From Lederbergia citrea (lineage in GTDB: Bacteria > Bacillota > Bacilli > Bacillales > Bacillaceae_C): a stretch of DNA of 64,000 bases. A model generated the notes under the pieces. The model had not been told where the DNA came from, searched no databases, and saw nothing but the letters and a program-made list of their open reading frames with translations. Shown in pieces: positions 17,604-27,379 of this stretch (position 1 is its first letter; each line of letters opens with the position of its first letter). Position numbers and translations under genes: made by a program. Location: NCBI RefSeq assembly GCF_018343525.1, contig NZ_JAGYPH010000001.1, positions 434,001 through 498,000 of the forward strand, read 5' to 3'.

Positions 17604-17783
17604 ATGTCAACCAATGATTATGTGAAGTACTTGACTGAGACGTTTATTAAGCATCTTGAAATGCCGAAAGCAGAACGAAAACAACTAAGACTTGACAGAA
17701 AAGATGCAAAGCCCCCTGCTATGTATCATTGGTTCGGTTTGTTGCCAATATCACTTAGTATGCTTTTCAGAAAAAGAGGCTGA
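17604..17783 (+). CDS. yqzE: YqzE-like small protein
   Basis: 59 residues, too short for ordinary ORF tables: MSTNDYVKYLTETFIKHLE, a basic region, then MYHWFGLLPISLSMLFRKRG, a hydrophobic C-terminal stretch ending in basic residues. AAAGGAAGGTG precedes the ATG. In bacilli a protein of this type follows comG. Function unknown. Confidence 0.85.
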   Translation: MSTNDYVKYLTETFIKHLEMPKAERKQLRLDRKDAKPPAMYHWFGLLPISLSMLFRKRG

Positions 17784-17820
17784 CCGAAAATTTTAAAAAG
17801 TTAATTGGACAGCCTCTTTG
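17772..17820. terminator. Bidirectional terminator between yqzE and yqhG
   Basis: AAAGAGGCTG / CAGCCTCTTTG inverted repeat; the left arm contains the yqzE stop codon. Confidence 0.75.
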
Positions 17821-17822
17821 AT

Positions 17823-18620
17823 TCACTGAATTGTGGTACTTATATAATATATTCCTCCATTGATAATATCTACGCTTACGAAAGGTTCATATTGATCTTT
17901 GAGGGCTAACTTCTCAATTTCATATGTTTCCGGTTTCTCTTCGTGATCTGCATAAAAGTGGTCTAAAAGCTTTAAATCTTCATTCCATCTGGAAATGGCT
18001 TCATTCGCCCAGTCATGTTCTCCAGCCTCAATTTCATTAATCAAGTAAGTTTCAATTCGTTTTATTCCACTTACCGGTTTAATAATCGGCGAAACAGTAA
18101 AACAATAATCAGGAATTTTTGGTTTTAAGGTTATTCCCTCGATTTTTTCCTGAAAGGATTCAACAATAGTCCCATTAATTAGGTTTAGCCCAATAGATCT
18201 TAAATTATCGCACTTTCGATCACAGTGATAGGAAATTTTTATATTTAACGATAACCACGGATGCAGCGGGATATGCCGATTGTTTCCCGCCTTATTAGGC
18301 TCTTCATAGAGCCTAATATATGCCGCCAATTTTTTTGTTGCGCGAAAAAGCTGATGGAGTCGGGGGGCACCGAAATGAATAACTTCTCCTTTTAAATCAT
18401 CGGGCGCTTTTTCCGGATCGGAAATGAATGTCACTTTCATTGGATTTGGGATGCCGCCGGTTTTTTCTAAATACGTCCAGTAAAAGGGACGGTTCATTAG
18501 TTCCTTATCCATTTCTATCGTTAATTGAACAGTTAAATGTCCCTCTCCATTTTCCTCAATCAGACAATCATTGCCCTCAAAAAAACTTTCAAGATATTGA
18601 TGAATTTCCTTCTGCAGCAT
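17823..18620 (-). CDS. yqhG: YqhG family protein
   Basis: 265 residues, no membrane segment and no catalytic motif that I recognise. Acidic protein with an N-terminal helix (LQKEIHQYLESFFEG) and a strand-rich rest. The frame overlaps the end of yqhH by about 30 bp, so the two are co-transcribed and probably translationally coupled. ATG 18620 or 18629 are both possible; AAAGGA stands just before. It follows the helicase gene as in B. subtilis; a role with the helicase is only inference. Confidence 0.85.
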   Translation of the reverse strand: MLQKEIHQYLESFFEGNDCLIEENGEGHLTVQLTIEMDKELMNRPFYWTYLEKTGGIPNPMKVTFISDPEKAPDDLKGEVIHFGAPRLHQLFRATKKLAAYIRLYEEPNKAGNNRHIPLHPWLSLNIKISYHCDRKCDNLRSIGLNLINGTIVESFQEKIEGITLKPKIPDYCFTVSPIIKPVSGIKRIETYLINEIEAGEHDWANEAISRWNEDLKLLDHFYADHEEKPETYEIEKLALKDQYEPFVSVDIINGGIYYISTTIQ

Positions 18621-20289
18621 GAGATGCATCGTCCTTTTTTAGTTGATCGGCAAATTGAATCATGGAAGATAAATTCGCCATTTTCACTTTCATTTCACCT
18701 TCTGATGTTGACTGTTGGAAAATATCTTTTAAATATTCTTCCATATTCCTGAAGTCTACTTGTTTTAATATTTCATCAAGTTCACCAACCACTCGCTCAA
18801 ATAGTTTTATTTTTTCATAAAGCAGTTTAAGAATATGCTCTTCAATTGTATCTTTGATTGCATAGTTATATATGTGGACGTCCTTTTCTTGGCCGAGGCG
18901 GTGAATACGTCCTATTCTTTGCTCAAGCCTCATTGGATTCCACGGCAAATCAAAGTTTATGACATGATTGCAAAATTGGAGGTTGATTCCTTCTCCGCCC
19001 GCTTCAGTTGCAATCAACACTTGGGCTTGGTTTTTAAAAACTTCGCGCATCCAATCCTTTTTCCCACGTTTAAAACCACCTCTAAAAGGTACGGAACGAA
19101 TACCGTGCTGTTGAAGATACCATTGTAAATAAAGTTGAGTTGCTCGATATTCTGTGAAGATAATCACCTTATCATCGATTGCTTGAATCAATTCTAATGT
19201 TTTAACCGCTTTGGAATTTTGAGTGACCGCTTCAATTTTCTTTTGAAGATATTGAAGCTTATTCATATAATCTTCAGAAGGATTTTCATGCTTATTAAAC
19301 ATATTTTTTAATGTATAGAAAACAGCTTCCCTGCTGCTGCATGCTTCCCGCTTTAATGTTATTAGGGAAAATCCATGAGCCGCGAATTCGGTTTCAGTAT
19401 TTTTCAACACCTCGATCGCGTCATACAACTCTCTTTCTTCTTTGGTGAATTCAATTGGAATTGTTTCCACATGACGCTCTGTCCATTCAATGCCTGTGTC
19501 AGCCCGTCGATTTCTGATCATCACCTTATTGACCAATGCTTTCAAATACTCATCTTCCTGAACCGATAATTGTTTATTTTTATATTTTTCCAAAAAACCG
19601 CTTTGGCTACCTAAATGGCCTGGTTTTAGTAGTGAAACAAGGTAGAAAATTTCCTCTATCCTGTTTTGGATTGGAGTAGCTGTTAATAGTAGACAAAACT
19701 TCTTTTTAAGCGATTGGACAAATTCATAGTTTTTTGTTTTGTGATTTTTAAGTTTATGGGCTTCATCAATGATGATTAAATCATAATTCTGTTCTGCGAT
19801 GATCTCTCGGTGCGGGCTTCGTTTTGCCGTATCAATGGAAGAAACAACGCAATCAAATTGTTCCCACACATAGCTTTTTCGCTGTGCCGCTGCAGGAATG
19901 TGGAATTTTGTATTTAATTCAATCACCCATTGTGATACAAGTGATGCCGGAACAAGGATTAAAGCTTTTTTTACCAACCCTCTTATCATGTATTCTTTTA
20001 AGATTAGGCCTGCTTCAATCGTTTTTCCGAGCCCCACTTCATCGGCCAAAATAGCTTTTCCATTCATATTTTCTACAACTTGCTTCGCCGTATCAAGTTG
20101 ATGAGGTAATGGCGTTAGATTGGGTAAGAATTTTGGAGCAACAAGGCCCTCGAAATCAGGGATGTGTAAATGGTTTTCAGCATTCATAGCCAATTTAAAT
20201 AATTCATAGTTTGCCCAAGGGCCATCTTTTTCCAGTCTATGCAAAAAGCTTTCTTGCCAATTATGATCAAATTTTATTCTTATAGACAT
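18589..20289 (-). CDS. yqhH: SNF2-family DEAD/DEAH-box helicase YqhH
   Basis: 567-residue Swi2/Snf2-type ATPase. N-terminal RecA domain with Walker A DEVGLGKT (Lys89) and DEAH at 175-178, then the second RecA domain with VLIATEAGGEGINLQ and the RIGRIHRLGQ arginine-finger motif. The ATG at 20289 has AGGAGGG in front; a longer frame to 20367 is not needed. Such proteins move along or remodel nucleic-acid-protein complexes; the exact role in bacilli is not settled. Divergent from the gcv operon. Confidence 0.93.
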   Translation of the reverse strand: MSIRIKFDHNWQESFLHRLEKDGPWANYELFKLAMNAENHLHIPDFEGLVAPKFLPNLTPLPHQLDTAKQVVENMNGKAILADEVGLGKTIEAGLILKEYMIRGLVKKALILVPASLVSQWVIELNTKFHIPAAAQRKSYVWEQFDCVVSSIDTAKRSPHREIIAEQNYDLIIIDEAHKLKNHKTKNYEFVQSLKKKFCLLLTATPIQNRIEEIFYLVSLLKPGHLGSQSGFLEKYKNKQLSVQEDEYLKALVNKVMIRNRRADTGIEWTERHVETIPIEFTKEERELYDAIEVLKNTETEFAAHGFSLITLKREACSSREAVFYTLKNMFNKHENPSEDYMNKLQYLQKKIEAVTQNSKAVKTLELIQAIDDKVIIFTEYRATQLYLQWYLQQHGIRSVPFRGGFKRGKKDWMREVFKNQAQVLIATEAGGEGINLQFCNHVINFDLPWNPMRLEQRIGRIHRLGQEKDVHIYNYAIKDTIEEHILKLLYEKIKLFERVVGELDEILKQVDFRNMEEYLKDIFQQSTSEGEMKVKMANLSSMIQFADQLKKDDASHAAEGNSSIS

Positions 20290-20435
20290 GATAACCCTCC
20301 TGATGATTCTAGGAAAAGCATTGATGAAATAATTAAATAATGGTACGATGTTGTTGAAATATAACAATAAAAGATCTTTTCAGACAATTTATCATTTATT
20401 ATTATGCCCAGTTTCCTAACAAAATATAGGCGAAT
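20290..20435. other. Divergent promoter region between yqhH and the glycine riboswitch
   Basis: About 146 bp, AT-rich, carrying the yqhH ribosome site and the promoters of both directions. No hexamer pair is good enough to name. Confidence 0.4.
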
Positions 20436-20648
20436 GATGGCAAGGGGAGAGACTGCGAAAATTACAGCGCCGAAGGAGCAAGCAACAAAGTTGTGAATCT
20501 CTCAGGCAAAAAGACCCTTGTTTGACGCGACTCTGGAGAGTGTTCTATGTATTTATCAGAACCACCCAAGGGGTAAGCCTTTATGGTCAAACTTTCAGGT
20601 GCCAGGACAGAGAAACCTTTATCTTAGGGGGTTTCTCTGTCCTTTTTT
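20436..20648 (+). ncRNA. Tandem glycine riboswitch with terminator
   Basis: Two aptamers in line. The first has GGGGAGAGAC, GCGCCGAAGGAGCAAGC and AATCTCTCAGGCAAAAAGACC; the second has CTCTGGAGAG, CACCCAAGGGGTAAGCC and AACTTTCAGGTGCCAGGAC. The repeated CCGAAGG/CCCAAGGGG, GCAAGC/GTAAGCC and CTCAGGCA/TTCAGGTGCC blocks are the conserved glycine-binding cores. An expression platform with a terminator follows. Glycine binding is expected to prevent termination and switch the gcv genes on. Confidence 0.96.
20605..20648 (+). terminator. Riboswitch-controlled terminator
   Basis: GGACAGAGAAACC (20605-20617) / GGTTTCTCTGTCC (to 20642) with six T after it. The left arm begins inside the end of the second aptamer, which allows ligand-dependent formation. 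Confidence 0.9.
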
Positions 20649-20698
20649 GTGTGAATTGAAATCGCTTTAAGTGGATTTATTTAAAAGGAGGAAGGATA

Positions 20699-21805
20699 AT
20701 GGCAAATTTACTAAGGACTCCGCTCTATCCAATCTATAAAGAAATGGGTGCAAAAACGATTGATTTTGGCGGGTGGGATCTTCCCGTCCAATTTTCTAGT
20801 ATTAAGGAAGAGCATGAAGCAGTTAGAACAAAAGCTGGCCTTTTTGATGTCTCCCATATGGGTGAAGTGTCTGTAAAAGGAAAGGACAGCTTGAATTTTT
20901 TACAAAAAATGATGACAAACGACCTTGCTAAACTTAAAACTGGAGGAGCACAATATACCGCTATGTGCTATGAAAATGGTGGTGTGGTGGATGATTTGCT
21001 TGTTTACAAATTAGCTGATGAAGATTATTTGCTTGTGGTGAATGCCGCAAATACAGAGAAAGATGTGGACTGGCTGGAAAAGCATGTTGAAGGGGACGTT
21101 CAAGTAAAAGATGTGTCCAGTGAATTTGCGTTACTTGCGATTCAAGGTCCACGCGCAGAAAGTATCCTTCAAAAAATAGTTGGCAACACAAACTTAAAAG
21201 AAATTAAATATTTTAAATTTAAACAAAACGTAGATGTAAATGGATCAACCGCACTTGTTTCCCGTACTGGTTATACCGGCGAGGATGGTTTTGAGATTTA
21301 TTGCCATGCGAAAGATGCTGAAAAGTTTTGGAATGATCTTCTTTCAGCTGGTAAAGATGAGGGACTGTTGCCTTGTGGTCTTGGAGCTAGGGACACACTT
21401 CGATTTGAAGCTAACCTTGTACTGTATGGTCAGGAAATTTCCGAGGATATCACACCGCTCGAAGCAGGACTTGGTTTTGCTGTTAAATTAAATAAAGAGG
21501 TTGATTTTATTGGAAAATCTTCCTTACAAAAACAAAAAGAAGCGGGCGTTCCTCGTACAATTATTGGCATTGAAATGATTGACCGCGGTATACCGAGACA
21601 CGGATATAAAGTCTTTTCCGGATCTGAAGAAATTGGAATCGTCACATCGGGAACGCAATCGCCTACTTTGAAAAAAAATATAGGCCTGGCACTCGTAAAT
21701 TCAGAGTATAAAGAAATCGGCAATGAGCTTGATGTAGAAATCCGTGGAAAACGACTGAAGGTCCGAATCGTGCCAACACCGTTTTACTCACGTCCGAAAA
21801 ATTAA
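20699..21805 (+). CDS. gcvT: Glycine cleavage system T protein (aminomethyltransferase)
   Basis: Moves the one-carbon unit from the aminomethyl-lipoyl H protein to tetrahydrofolate, giving methylene-THF and ammonia. 368 residues; conserved [11 protein letters not shown] near the start, [11 protein letters not shown] in the middle and GLGARDTLR, all typical of GcvT. AAAGGAGGA precedes the ATG. First gene of a three-gene operon under the glycine riboswitch. Confidence 0.97.
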   Translation: MANLLRTPLYPIYKEMGAKTIDFGGWDLPVQFSSIKEEHEAVRTKAGLFDVSHMGEVSVKGKDSLNFLQKMMTNDLAKLKTGGAQYTAMCYENGGVVDDLLVYKLADEDYLLVVNAANTEKDVDWLEKHVEGDVQVKDVSSEFALLAIQGPRAESILQKIVGNTNLKEIKYFKFKQNVDVNGSTALVSRTGYTGEDGFEIYCHAKDAEKFWNDLLSAGKDEGLLPCGLGARDTLRFEANLVLYGQEISEDITPLEAGLGFAVKLNKEVDFIGKSSLQKQKEAGVPRTIIGIEMIDRGIPRHGYKVFSGSEEIGIVTSGTQSPTLKKNIGLALVNSEYKEIGNELDVEIRGKRLKVRIVPTPFYSRPKN

Positions 21806-21824
21806 GATGGAGGAGACTAAAAAC

Positions 21825-23174
21825 ATGATTAAACATCGCTATTTGCCTATGACAGAGCAAGATAAAACTGAAATGCTTGAAGCGGTTGGGGTGGAATCAA
21901 TCGATGAATTATTTTCGGATATCCCTGAAAAAGTCCGTTTTAAAGGCGAGTATAATATCAAAAAGGCAAAGTCGGAATCGGCTCTTTTAAAAGAACTTGC
22001 GATTCTCGCGGGTAAAAACGCAGATTTAAAGCAATACATCTCTTTCCTTGGAGCAGGTGTATATGATCACTATATTCCTACAATAGTAGACCATGTGATT
22101 TCGAGATCCGAGTTCTATACGGCTTATACTCCATATCAGCCCGAAATATCTCAAGGTGAGCTTCAGGCAATTTTTCAATTTCAAACGATGATTTGTGAAC
22201 TGACTGGCATGGATGTTGCAAATTCCTCTATGTATGATGGAGGAACGGCGCTTGCTGAAGCGGCTATGCTAAGTTGTGGTCAAACGCGACGTAAAAAAAT
22301 CCTTGTCTCTAAAACGGTCCATCCTGAATCACGGGATGTCTTAAAAACGTATGCGAAAGGCCAATACATTGATGTAGTGGAAATTCCTTATAAGGATGGG
22401 GTGACTGATTTAGATGCCCTAAAGGCAGAACTTGGGGATGATGTAGCTGCCGTTGTTGTCCAATATCCAAACTTTTTTGGCCAGATTGAACCGTTAAAAG
22501 AGATTGAACCGCTAATCCATGAACAAAAAGGTTTGTTCGTTGTTTCTAGTAATCCACTTGCACTTGGAGCGTTAACTCCTCCCGGTGAATTTGGTGCAGA
22601 TATTGTCGTAGGGGACGCTCAAGTCTTTGGAATCCCTGCTGCATATGGCGGCCCTCACTGCGGCTACTTTGCGGTGACTTCAAAATTGATGAGAAAAGTT
22701 CCAGGACGTCTCGTTGGACAGACGACTGATGAAGACGGAAAAAGAGGATTCGTTTTGACACTTCAAGCAAGGGAACAGCATATCCGCCGTGATAAAGCGA
22801 CATCAAATATTTGTTCCAATCAGGCGTTAAATGCACTAGCTGCTTCAGTCGCGATGACCGCTCTCGGCAAAAATGGTGTTAAGGAAATGGCTGTGCAAAA
22901 CATTCAAAAAACACATTATGCAAAAAATGTATTTAAAGAGAATGGATTCAACCTCCCATTTGATGGATACCACTTCAATGAATTTGTTGTAAAGCTCGGT
23001 AAGCCTGTTGGCGAAGTGAACGAAAGATTACTTGAAAAAGGCATTATTGGAGGATACGATTTGGGCCGTGATTATTCAGAACTTGAAGGTCATATGCTTA
23101 TTGCGGTCACTGAGCTAAGAACAAAGGAAGAAATAGATAATCTTGTTAAAGAAATGGGGGAGAGCCATGAGTAA
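21825..23174 (+). CDS. gcvPA: Glycine dehydrogenase (decarboxylating) subunit 1
   Basis: N-terminal half of the split P protein; with GcvPB it forms the PLP enzyme that decarboxylates glycine. Begins [14 protein letters not shown]; conserved [12 protein letters not shown] and the PYGGPH-like [14 protein letters not shown] 21825 with GGAGGAG 8 bases before; the longer frame from 21807 lacks a ribosome site. 449 residues. Confidence 0.96.
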   Translation: MIKHRYLPMTEQDKTEMLEAVGVESIDELFSDIPEKVRFKGEYNIKKAKSESALLKELAILAGKNADLKQYISFLGAGVYDHYIPTIVDHVISRSEFYTAYTPYQPEISQGELQAIFQFQTMICELTGMDVANSSMYDGGTALAEAAMLSCGQTRRKKILVSKTVHPESRDVLKTYAKGQYIDVVEIPYKDGVTDLDALKAELGDDVAAVVVQYPNFFGQIEPLKEIEPLIHEQKGLFVVSSNPLALGALTPPGEFGADIVVGDAQVFGIPAAYGGPHCGYFAVTSKLMRKVPGRLVGQTTDEDGKRGFVLTLQAREQHIRRDKATSNICSNQALNALAASVAMTALGKNGVKEMAVQNIQKTHYAKNVFKENGFNLPFDGYHFNEFVVKLGKPVGEVNERLLEKGIIGGYDLGRDYSELEGHMLIAVTELRTKEEIDNLVKEMGESHE

Positions 23175-24627
23175 TCATGATTTGAAATTGATTTTTGAAT
23201 TGTCGACTCCAGGAAGGATTGGCTACAGCCTGCCAGAGCTTGATGTACCAGATACAGATATAAGCGATTGTTTGCCACAAGGGTATATTCGCGAGCAAGA
23301 ACCTGATCTTCCTGAAGTATCTGAACTCGATATTATGCGACATTTTACTGAACTATCGACACATAACCATGGCGTGGATTCCGGTTTTTATCCACTTGGA
23401 TCTTGTACGATGAAATATAACCCGAAAATCAATGAACAAGTTGCTCGTTTCCCTGGATTCGCTCATATTCATCCGCTCCAACCTGAATCATCTGTTCAAG
23501 GTGCATTAGAATTAATGTATGACTTGCAGCAGCATTTAATTGAAATCACCGGTATGGATGAAGTAACGCTTCAGCCCGCAGCCGGTGCACATGGCGAGTG
23601 GACAGGACTTATGATGATCCGTGCTTTTCATGAAGCTAATGGTGACACAGCCCGTACGAAAGTGATTGTTCCTGATTCGGCCCATGGTACGAACCCGGCA
23701 TCGGCAACTGTAGCAGGATTAGAAACTGTTACTGTAAGGTCTGGGGAAGATGGCTTAGTAGATTTAGAGCATTTAAAAGAGCTTGTCGGTGCTGATACAG
23801 CTGCATTAATGCTGACAAATCCGAATACACTCGGATTATTTGAAGAACAAATACTAGAAATGGCTGAGATTGTTCACAGTGCGGGTGGAAAACTTTATTA
23901 TGATGGTGCTAACTTGAATGCCGTTATGTCAAAAGCGCGCCCTGGAGATATGGGCTTTGATGTTGTCCATTTGAATCTCCATAAAACATTTACCGGACCA
24001 CACGGCGGAGGAGGTCCAGGATCGGGCCCAGTCGGTGTGAAAGCAGATTTGATTCCTTATTTGCCGAAACCGGTTATTACAAAAAAAGATGATAGATTTG
24101 TGATTGATTATAATCGTCCGCATTCGATTGGCCGTGTGAAGCCTTATTATGGAAACTTTGGCATTAATGTTCGTGCCTATACGTATATTCGCACCATGGG
24201 GCCTGATGGGTTAAAAGCTGTCACAGAATACGCGGTATTAAATGCAAACTATATGATGAGAAAACTTGCGCCGTATTTTGATCTTCCATATGACCGCCAT
24301 TGTAAGCATGAGTTTGTTTTGAGCGGAAGACGCCAGAAAAACCTCGGTGTACGCACACTTGATATGGCGAAAAGACTGCTGGATTTTGGCTATCATCCGC
24401 CAACAATCTATTTTCCACTCAACGTGGAAGAGTGTATGATGTTTGAACCGACTGAAACGGAATCAAAAGAAACGCTTGATGCTTTTATTAATGCCATGAT
24501 CCAAATTGCCAAGGAAGCGGAAGAAAATCCTGAAATGGTCCAGGAAGCTCCTCATACGACGATAGTAAAACGTCTCGATGAGACAAAAGCAGCAAGGAAG
24601 CCGATATTGAGATATGTAAAAGAATAA
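23167..24627 (+). CDS. gcvPB: Glycine dehydrogenase (decarboxylating) subunit 2
   Basis: C-terminal half of the split P protein, carrying the PLP lysine: Lys273 in [15 protein letters not shown]. Also conserved: [12 protein letters not shown] and [12 protein letters not shown] 23167 behind GGGGGAG overlaps the gcvPA stop by 8 bases, so the two subunits are probably made in equal amounts by coupled translation. 486 residues. The operon lacks gcvH, which bacilli encode elsewhere. Confidence 0.97.
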   Translation: MSNHDLKLIFELSTPGRIGYSLPELDVPDTDISDCLPQGYIREQEPDLPEVSELDIMRHFTELSTHNHGVDSGFYPLGSCTMKYNPKINEQVARFPGFAHIHPLQPESSVQGALELMYDLQQHLIEITGMDEVTLQPAAGAHGEWTGLMMIRAFHEANGDTARTKVIVPDSAHGTNPASATVAGLETVTVRSGEDGLVDLEHLKELVGADTAALMLTNPNTLGLFEEQILEMAEIVHSAGGKLYYDGANLNAVMSKARPGDMGFDVVHLNLHKTFTGPHGGGGPGSGPVGVKADLIPYLPKPVITKKDDRFVIDYNRPHSIGRVKPYYGNFGINVRAYTYIRTMGPDGLKAVTEYAVLNANYMMRKLAPYFDLPYDRHCKHEFVLSGRRQKNLGVRTLDMAKRLLDFGYHPPTIYFPLNVEECMMFEPTETESKETLDAFINAMIQIAKEAEENPEMVQEAPHTTIVKRLDETKAARKPILRYVKE

Positions 24628-24630
24628 TAA

Positions 24631-24669
24631 TGCAAGGCAGGCTCGTTTTCAGAGTCTGCCTTGTTTATG
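24631..24669 (+). terminator. Terminator of the gcv operon
   Basis: CAAGGCAG / CTGCCTTG stem with a 16-base loop and a short T-rich tail. Confidence 0.65.
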
Positions 24670-24705
24670 CATGTCTAGCCGCAGCCGCATTTAGTATATA
24701 TTTAT

Positions 24706-24739
24706 AAAAAACCGCAGAAATGGCTTCTGCGGTTTTACT
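24706..24739 (-). terminator. Terminator of yqhL
   Basis: AAAACCGCAGAA / TTCTGCGGTTTT with a 5-base loop just behind the yqhL stop on the minus strand. Confidence 0.85.
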
Positions 24740-24742
24740 CTT

Positions 24743-25126
24743 TTACTTTTTAGTTTTAATTCTGCCAGACCATTTTTTAAAACCGCCTTGCAGGTGAGAT
24801 AGTTCATTGTATCCTTTTCTTTTCAGCATTTGCGCCGCTCTGCCGCTGCGCATGCCGCTTTGGCAATAAAGATAAACCGGTTTGTCCGGACGAATTTCCT
24901 TCATTCTCGTTTTTAACTGAGACATAGGAATGTTACGCGCTCCTAATATATGGCCGCCTTCAAACTCGTTTGGCTCACGAACATCGATGAGCTGCGCTTT
25001 ACGGTAGCCTGCACGGAATTCTTCCTCCGTGAGAGTTTTTAAGATTTTTTTTTGATGGAAGTAATTATATAAGGAATAAGCGATGATTGCTCCCAGCAAA
25101 ATAAGCATGGTATAAACTGCTGTCAA
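24743..25126 (-). CDS. yqhL: Membrane-anchored rhodanese-like protein YqhL
   Basis: 127 residues: one N-terminal membrane helix (about 3-20) and a single rhodanese domain (about 35-122) with active-site loop CQSGMRSG, Cys88 being the sulfur carrier, and IDVREPNEFEGGHI before it. Likely a thiosulfate or persulfide sulfurtransferase at the membrane; the partner is unknown. Convergent with gcvPB, as in B. subtilis. Confidence 0.92.
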   Translation of the reverse strand: MTAVYTMLILLGAIIAYSLYNYFHQKKILKTLTEEEFRAGYRKAQLIDVREPNEFEGGHILGARNIPMSQLKTRMKEIRPDKPVYLYCQSGMRSGRAAQMLKRKGYNELSHLQGGFKKWSGRIKTKK

Positions 25127-25612
25127 TTTCTTTCTGCCCCTTTCTAGTAAATAGCCCTATCATCTATTATATTCATCATCATGCTCCGAATCAAAGCTTT
25201 TTCATATATTTTAAAATGTTGATGTGGTTCTTCACTATTTCGTCAAAAAACAGTATAAATTTACTTGTGAAAAAATTTTATTTTTTATTGAAAACCTTTC
25301 AATATACGATATTTAAGCACTTTGAGCGATTGGAAAATGCGCAAATGCAATTTATGTTCAAAAAAGGCGAATTATGGTGAAAAAAGGGCGTAAATCTATC
25401 GTTTACTTTAAATATCTCCCATTTTTGAATTTGACAAACAAAAGTGGGTATCCCACAAATCACTACATATGGTATAGTTAATTTTGGATAAAATACAATA
25501 TATTGTGTTTAAGCATTGATTTACGGGTTATATATATGGTAACTTTACTTAGAGAACTAAACCATCTAAGTAAATCATTGATAAAAATGATCCTTATAAA
25601 GGAGTTGGAGCA
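25127..25612 (+). promoter_or_regulatory. Leader and control region of nrdJ with NrdR-like box and hairpin
   Basis: 486 bp without a gene. From left: the yqhL promoter side; a TTGACA at 25431; a palindrome GTGGG-TAT-CCCAC (about 25444-25456); ATACAATATATTGTGT at 25493-25508, which matches the NrdR-box consensus at 15 of 16 positions; and a perfect 10-bp inverted repeat TTTACTTAGA (25544-25553) / TCTAAGTAAA (25565-25574), 20-odd bases before the ribosome site AAAGGAG. A second NrdR box one to three turns upstream is not clear (ACTACATATGGTATAGT at 25462 is a weak candidate). No cobalamin riboswitch is visible. Confidence 0.55.
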
Positions 25613-26407
25613 ATGTCTGTAGCATTTACGAAAAAATTGAGCCTGAATGTAGAAAGACTCAACGAGGACATCAAATTATTTAAGCCTGTTCATCCAGTTA
25701 CAGCTGACATGAAGATTACTCATAAAGGGGTATCGCGGCTCGTCATGATTGACCGCTATGCCTTCAAGGATACGGAAAAAATTACCTTGTCTGAAGGGGA
25801 TTTTGTCGTACTAACAATAAAGGAAGATCCAAAATTTCCTGCAAGAGGGCTTGGATTCTTAAAATCTATTAATTGGGAAGCGAAAACAGCCGAAGTCGTT
25901 GTAGAAGACGAATATCGCAGCGCCCTTGATGATTCTGAAGAAAGAGAAACGGGTGTCATCACACGGCCGCTTGATATTATTGAAAAACCATTAGAGGTCT
26001 TTTACGAGCAAATTGCCAAGCGAAATGCGACAGGCCTTGCATCTGTGGAGAAAACGGAAGAAAAAAGACAGGAATGGTTTGAAAAGTTTTATCAGGAACT
26101 CTCAAGTCTTAATTTTGTACCTGCCGGACGTGTACTGTACGGAGCTGGATCGGAAACGGAAGTAACATTTTTTAATTGTTATGTGATGCCGTTTGTCGCT
26201 GATTCACGTGAAGGAATTTCGGAGCATCGAAAACAAGTGATGGAAATCATGAGCCGCGGCGGTGGGGTCGGAACGAATGGTTCAACATTAAGACCAAGAA
26301 ACACACTTGCACGCGGAGTGAATGGAAAGTCATCAGGATCAGTTTCCTGGCTAGATGATATTGCTAAGCTGACGCATCTGGTTGAGCAGGGTGGGTCTAG
26401 ACGTGGT
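25613..26407 (+). CDS. nrdJ: Class II (B12-dependent) ribonucleotide reductase, exon 1
   Basis: Codes for residues 1-265 of an adenosylcobalamin-dependent ribonucleotide reductase, which makes deoxyribonucleotides without oxygen dependence. Contains FNCYVMP with Cys189, one of the expected redox cysteines, and GGGVGTNGSTLR of the substrate site. The reading frame reaches GGSRRG and then meets a stop (KTA-stop) in the intervening sequence; removal of 26408-26734 rejoins it to AQMIMLADWHPD, the family continuation. Spliced length would be 850 residues. Start ATG behind AAAGGAG. Confidence 0.92.
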
Positions 26408-26734
26408 AAAACAGCATAAGGTGCCTCGTCTATAAACAAACCTCGTGAATTGCTGGAATCTCTTTAAATGCCTTGTTGGCTACAACGTGACTGGAAACAG
26501 TGGGCGTGAATGCTAAAAAACAACAAGGGGATAAAGACAATCAGCAGCCAAGCCTCTAAATCGATAGCGATATGAGGAAGGTTCAACGACCATCGAAAAC
26601 ATGCCGGTTGGCAGAAGTGAGTAGAGTAGGGTTCAAGCGAATCCGAAGTGCGAGGACACTCTTAGAGTGTAAGATATGGTCTGACCTCTATGGTGACATA
26701 GAGAGTTGATTTAGCGCATCAACGTAACATTTTG
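26408..26734 (+). ncRNA. Group I intron 1 in nrdJ (no ORF)
   Basis: 327 nt. The 5' exon ends in U (GGT) and the intron ends in G. P1: exon ACGTGGT pairs with guide GCCTCGT at 26423-26429, with the required U-G wobble at the splice site and one U-U mismatch; GGT just before the guide can pair with the 3' exon GCC (P10). Core: AATCAGCAGCCAAG, GAGGAAGGTTCAACGACC and AAGATATGGTCTGAC are the conserved group I elements, and P7 pairs GACCAT (26588-26593) with ATGGTC (26676-26681). There is no homing endonuclease reading frame. Confidence 0.9.
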
Positions 26735-27379
26735 GCCCAAATGATTATGCTGGCTGACTGGCATCCTGATATTGTTGAATTTATCATTTCGAAAATGCAG
26801 AATCCGCGCATTTTGAAATTCTTGATTGAAAATACAACCGATCCGGTAATTAAGAAGCATGCGAAGGACAAGCTAAAATTCACTCCTCTTTCTGAGTCGG
26901 AAGAAGCGATGTACCAAGGTGTCCTTAATTATCGAAATATCCCTGGCCTTGGCGGTTTTAACGAAAAGATCTTTTACGAGGCAGAGGAAAAATTGTCCGA
27001 AGGCGGAACATATTCAGTTCATAATTCGGAGTTTTTGACAGGAGCAAACATCTCTGTTTGTCTTACGAAAGAATTTATGGATGCGGTTGAAAATGACGAA
27101 GATTATGAACTGCGCTTCCCAGATGTTGAGAATTACAATGTAGAAGAAATGAAAGCTTATAACGAAGAGTGGCAGAATGTTGGAGATGTACGTGAATGGA
27201 AGGATATGGGCTATAAAATCCGCACATATCGAAAAATCAAGGCGAAAGAACTTTGGAACTTGATTAACATTTGCGCAACATATTCGGCAGAGCCGGGCAT
27301 TTTCTTCATCGATAATGCGAACGATATGACGAATGCGAAAGCATATGGACAGAAAGTAGTAGCTACGAATCCGTGTGGT
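26735..27379 (+). CDS. nrdJ: Class II ribonucleotide reductase, exon 2
   Basis: 215 codons, residues 266-480, in frame with exon 1 after splicing. Starts AQMIMLADWHPDI and includes HNSEFLTGANISV. It ends ATNPCG, where the Cys (residue 479) corresponds to the thiyl-radical cysteine of the NPCGE loop in class II enzymes. It has no start codon or ribosome site of its own and can only be made by splicing. Confidence 0.92.

Noticed and set aside
25127..25612. Cobalamin riboswitch before the B12-dependent RNR
   Set aside because: No B12-box (GCCACTG) or related core; the leader shows only the dyads described.
26408..26734. Reading the nrdJ break as a frameshift or pseudogene
   Set aside because: The exons join in frame at exact codon borders, both flanks are conserved, and intron structure is present.
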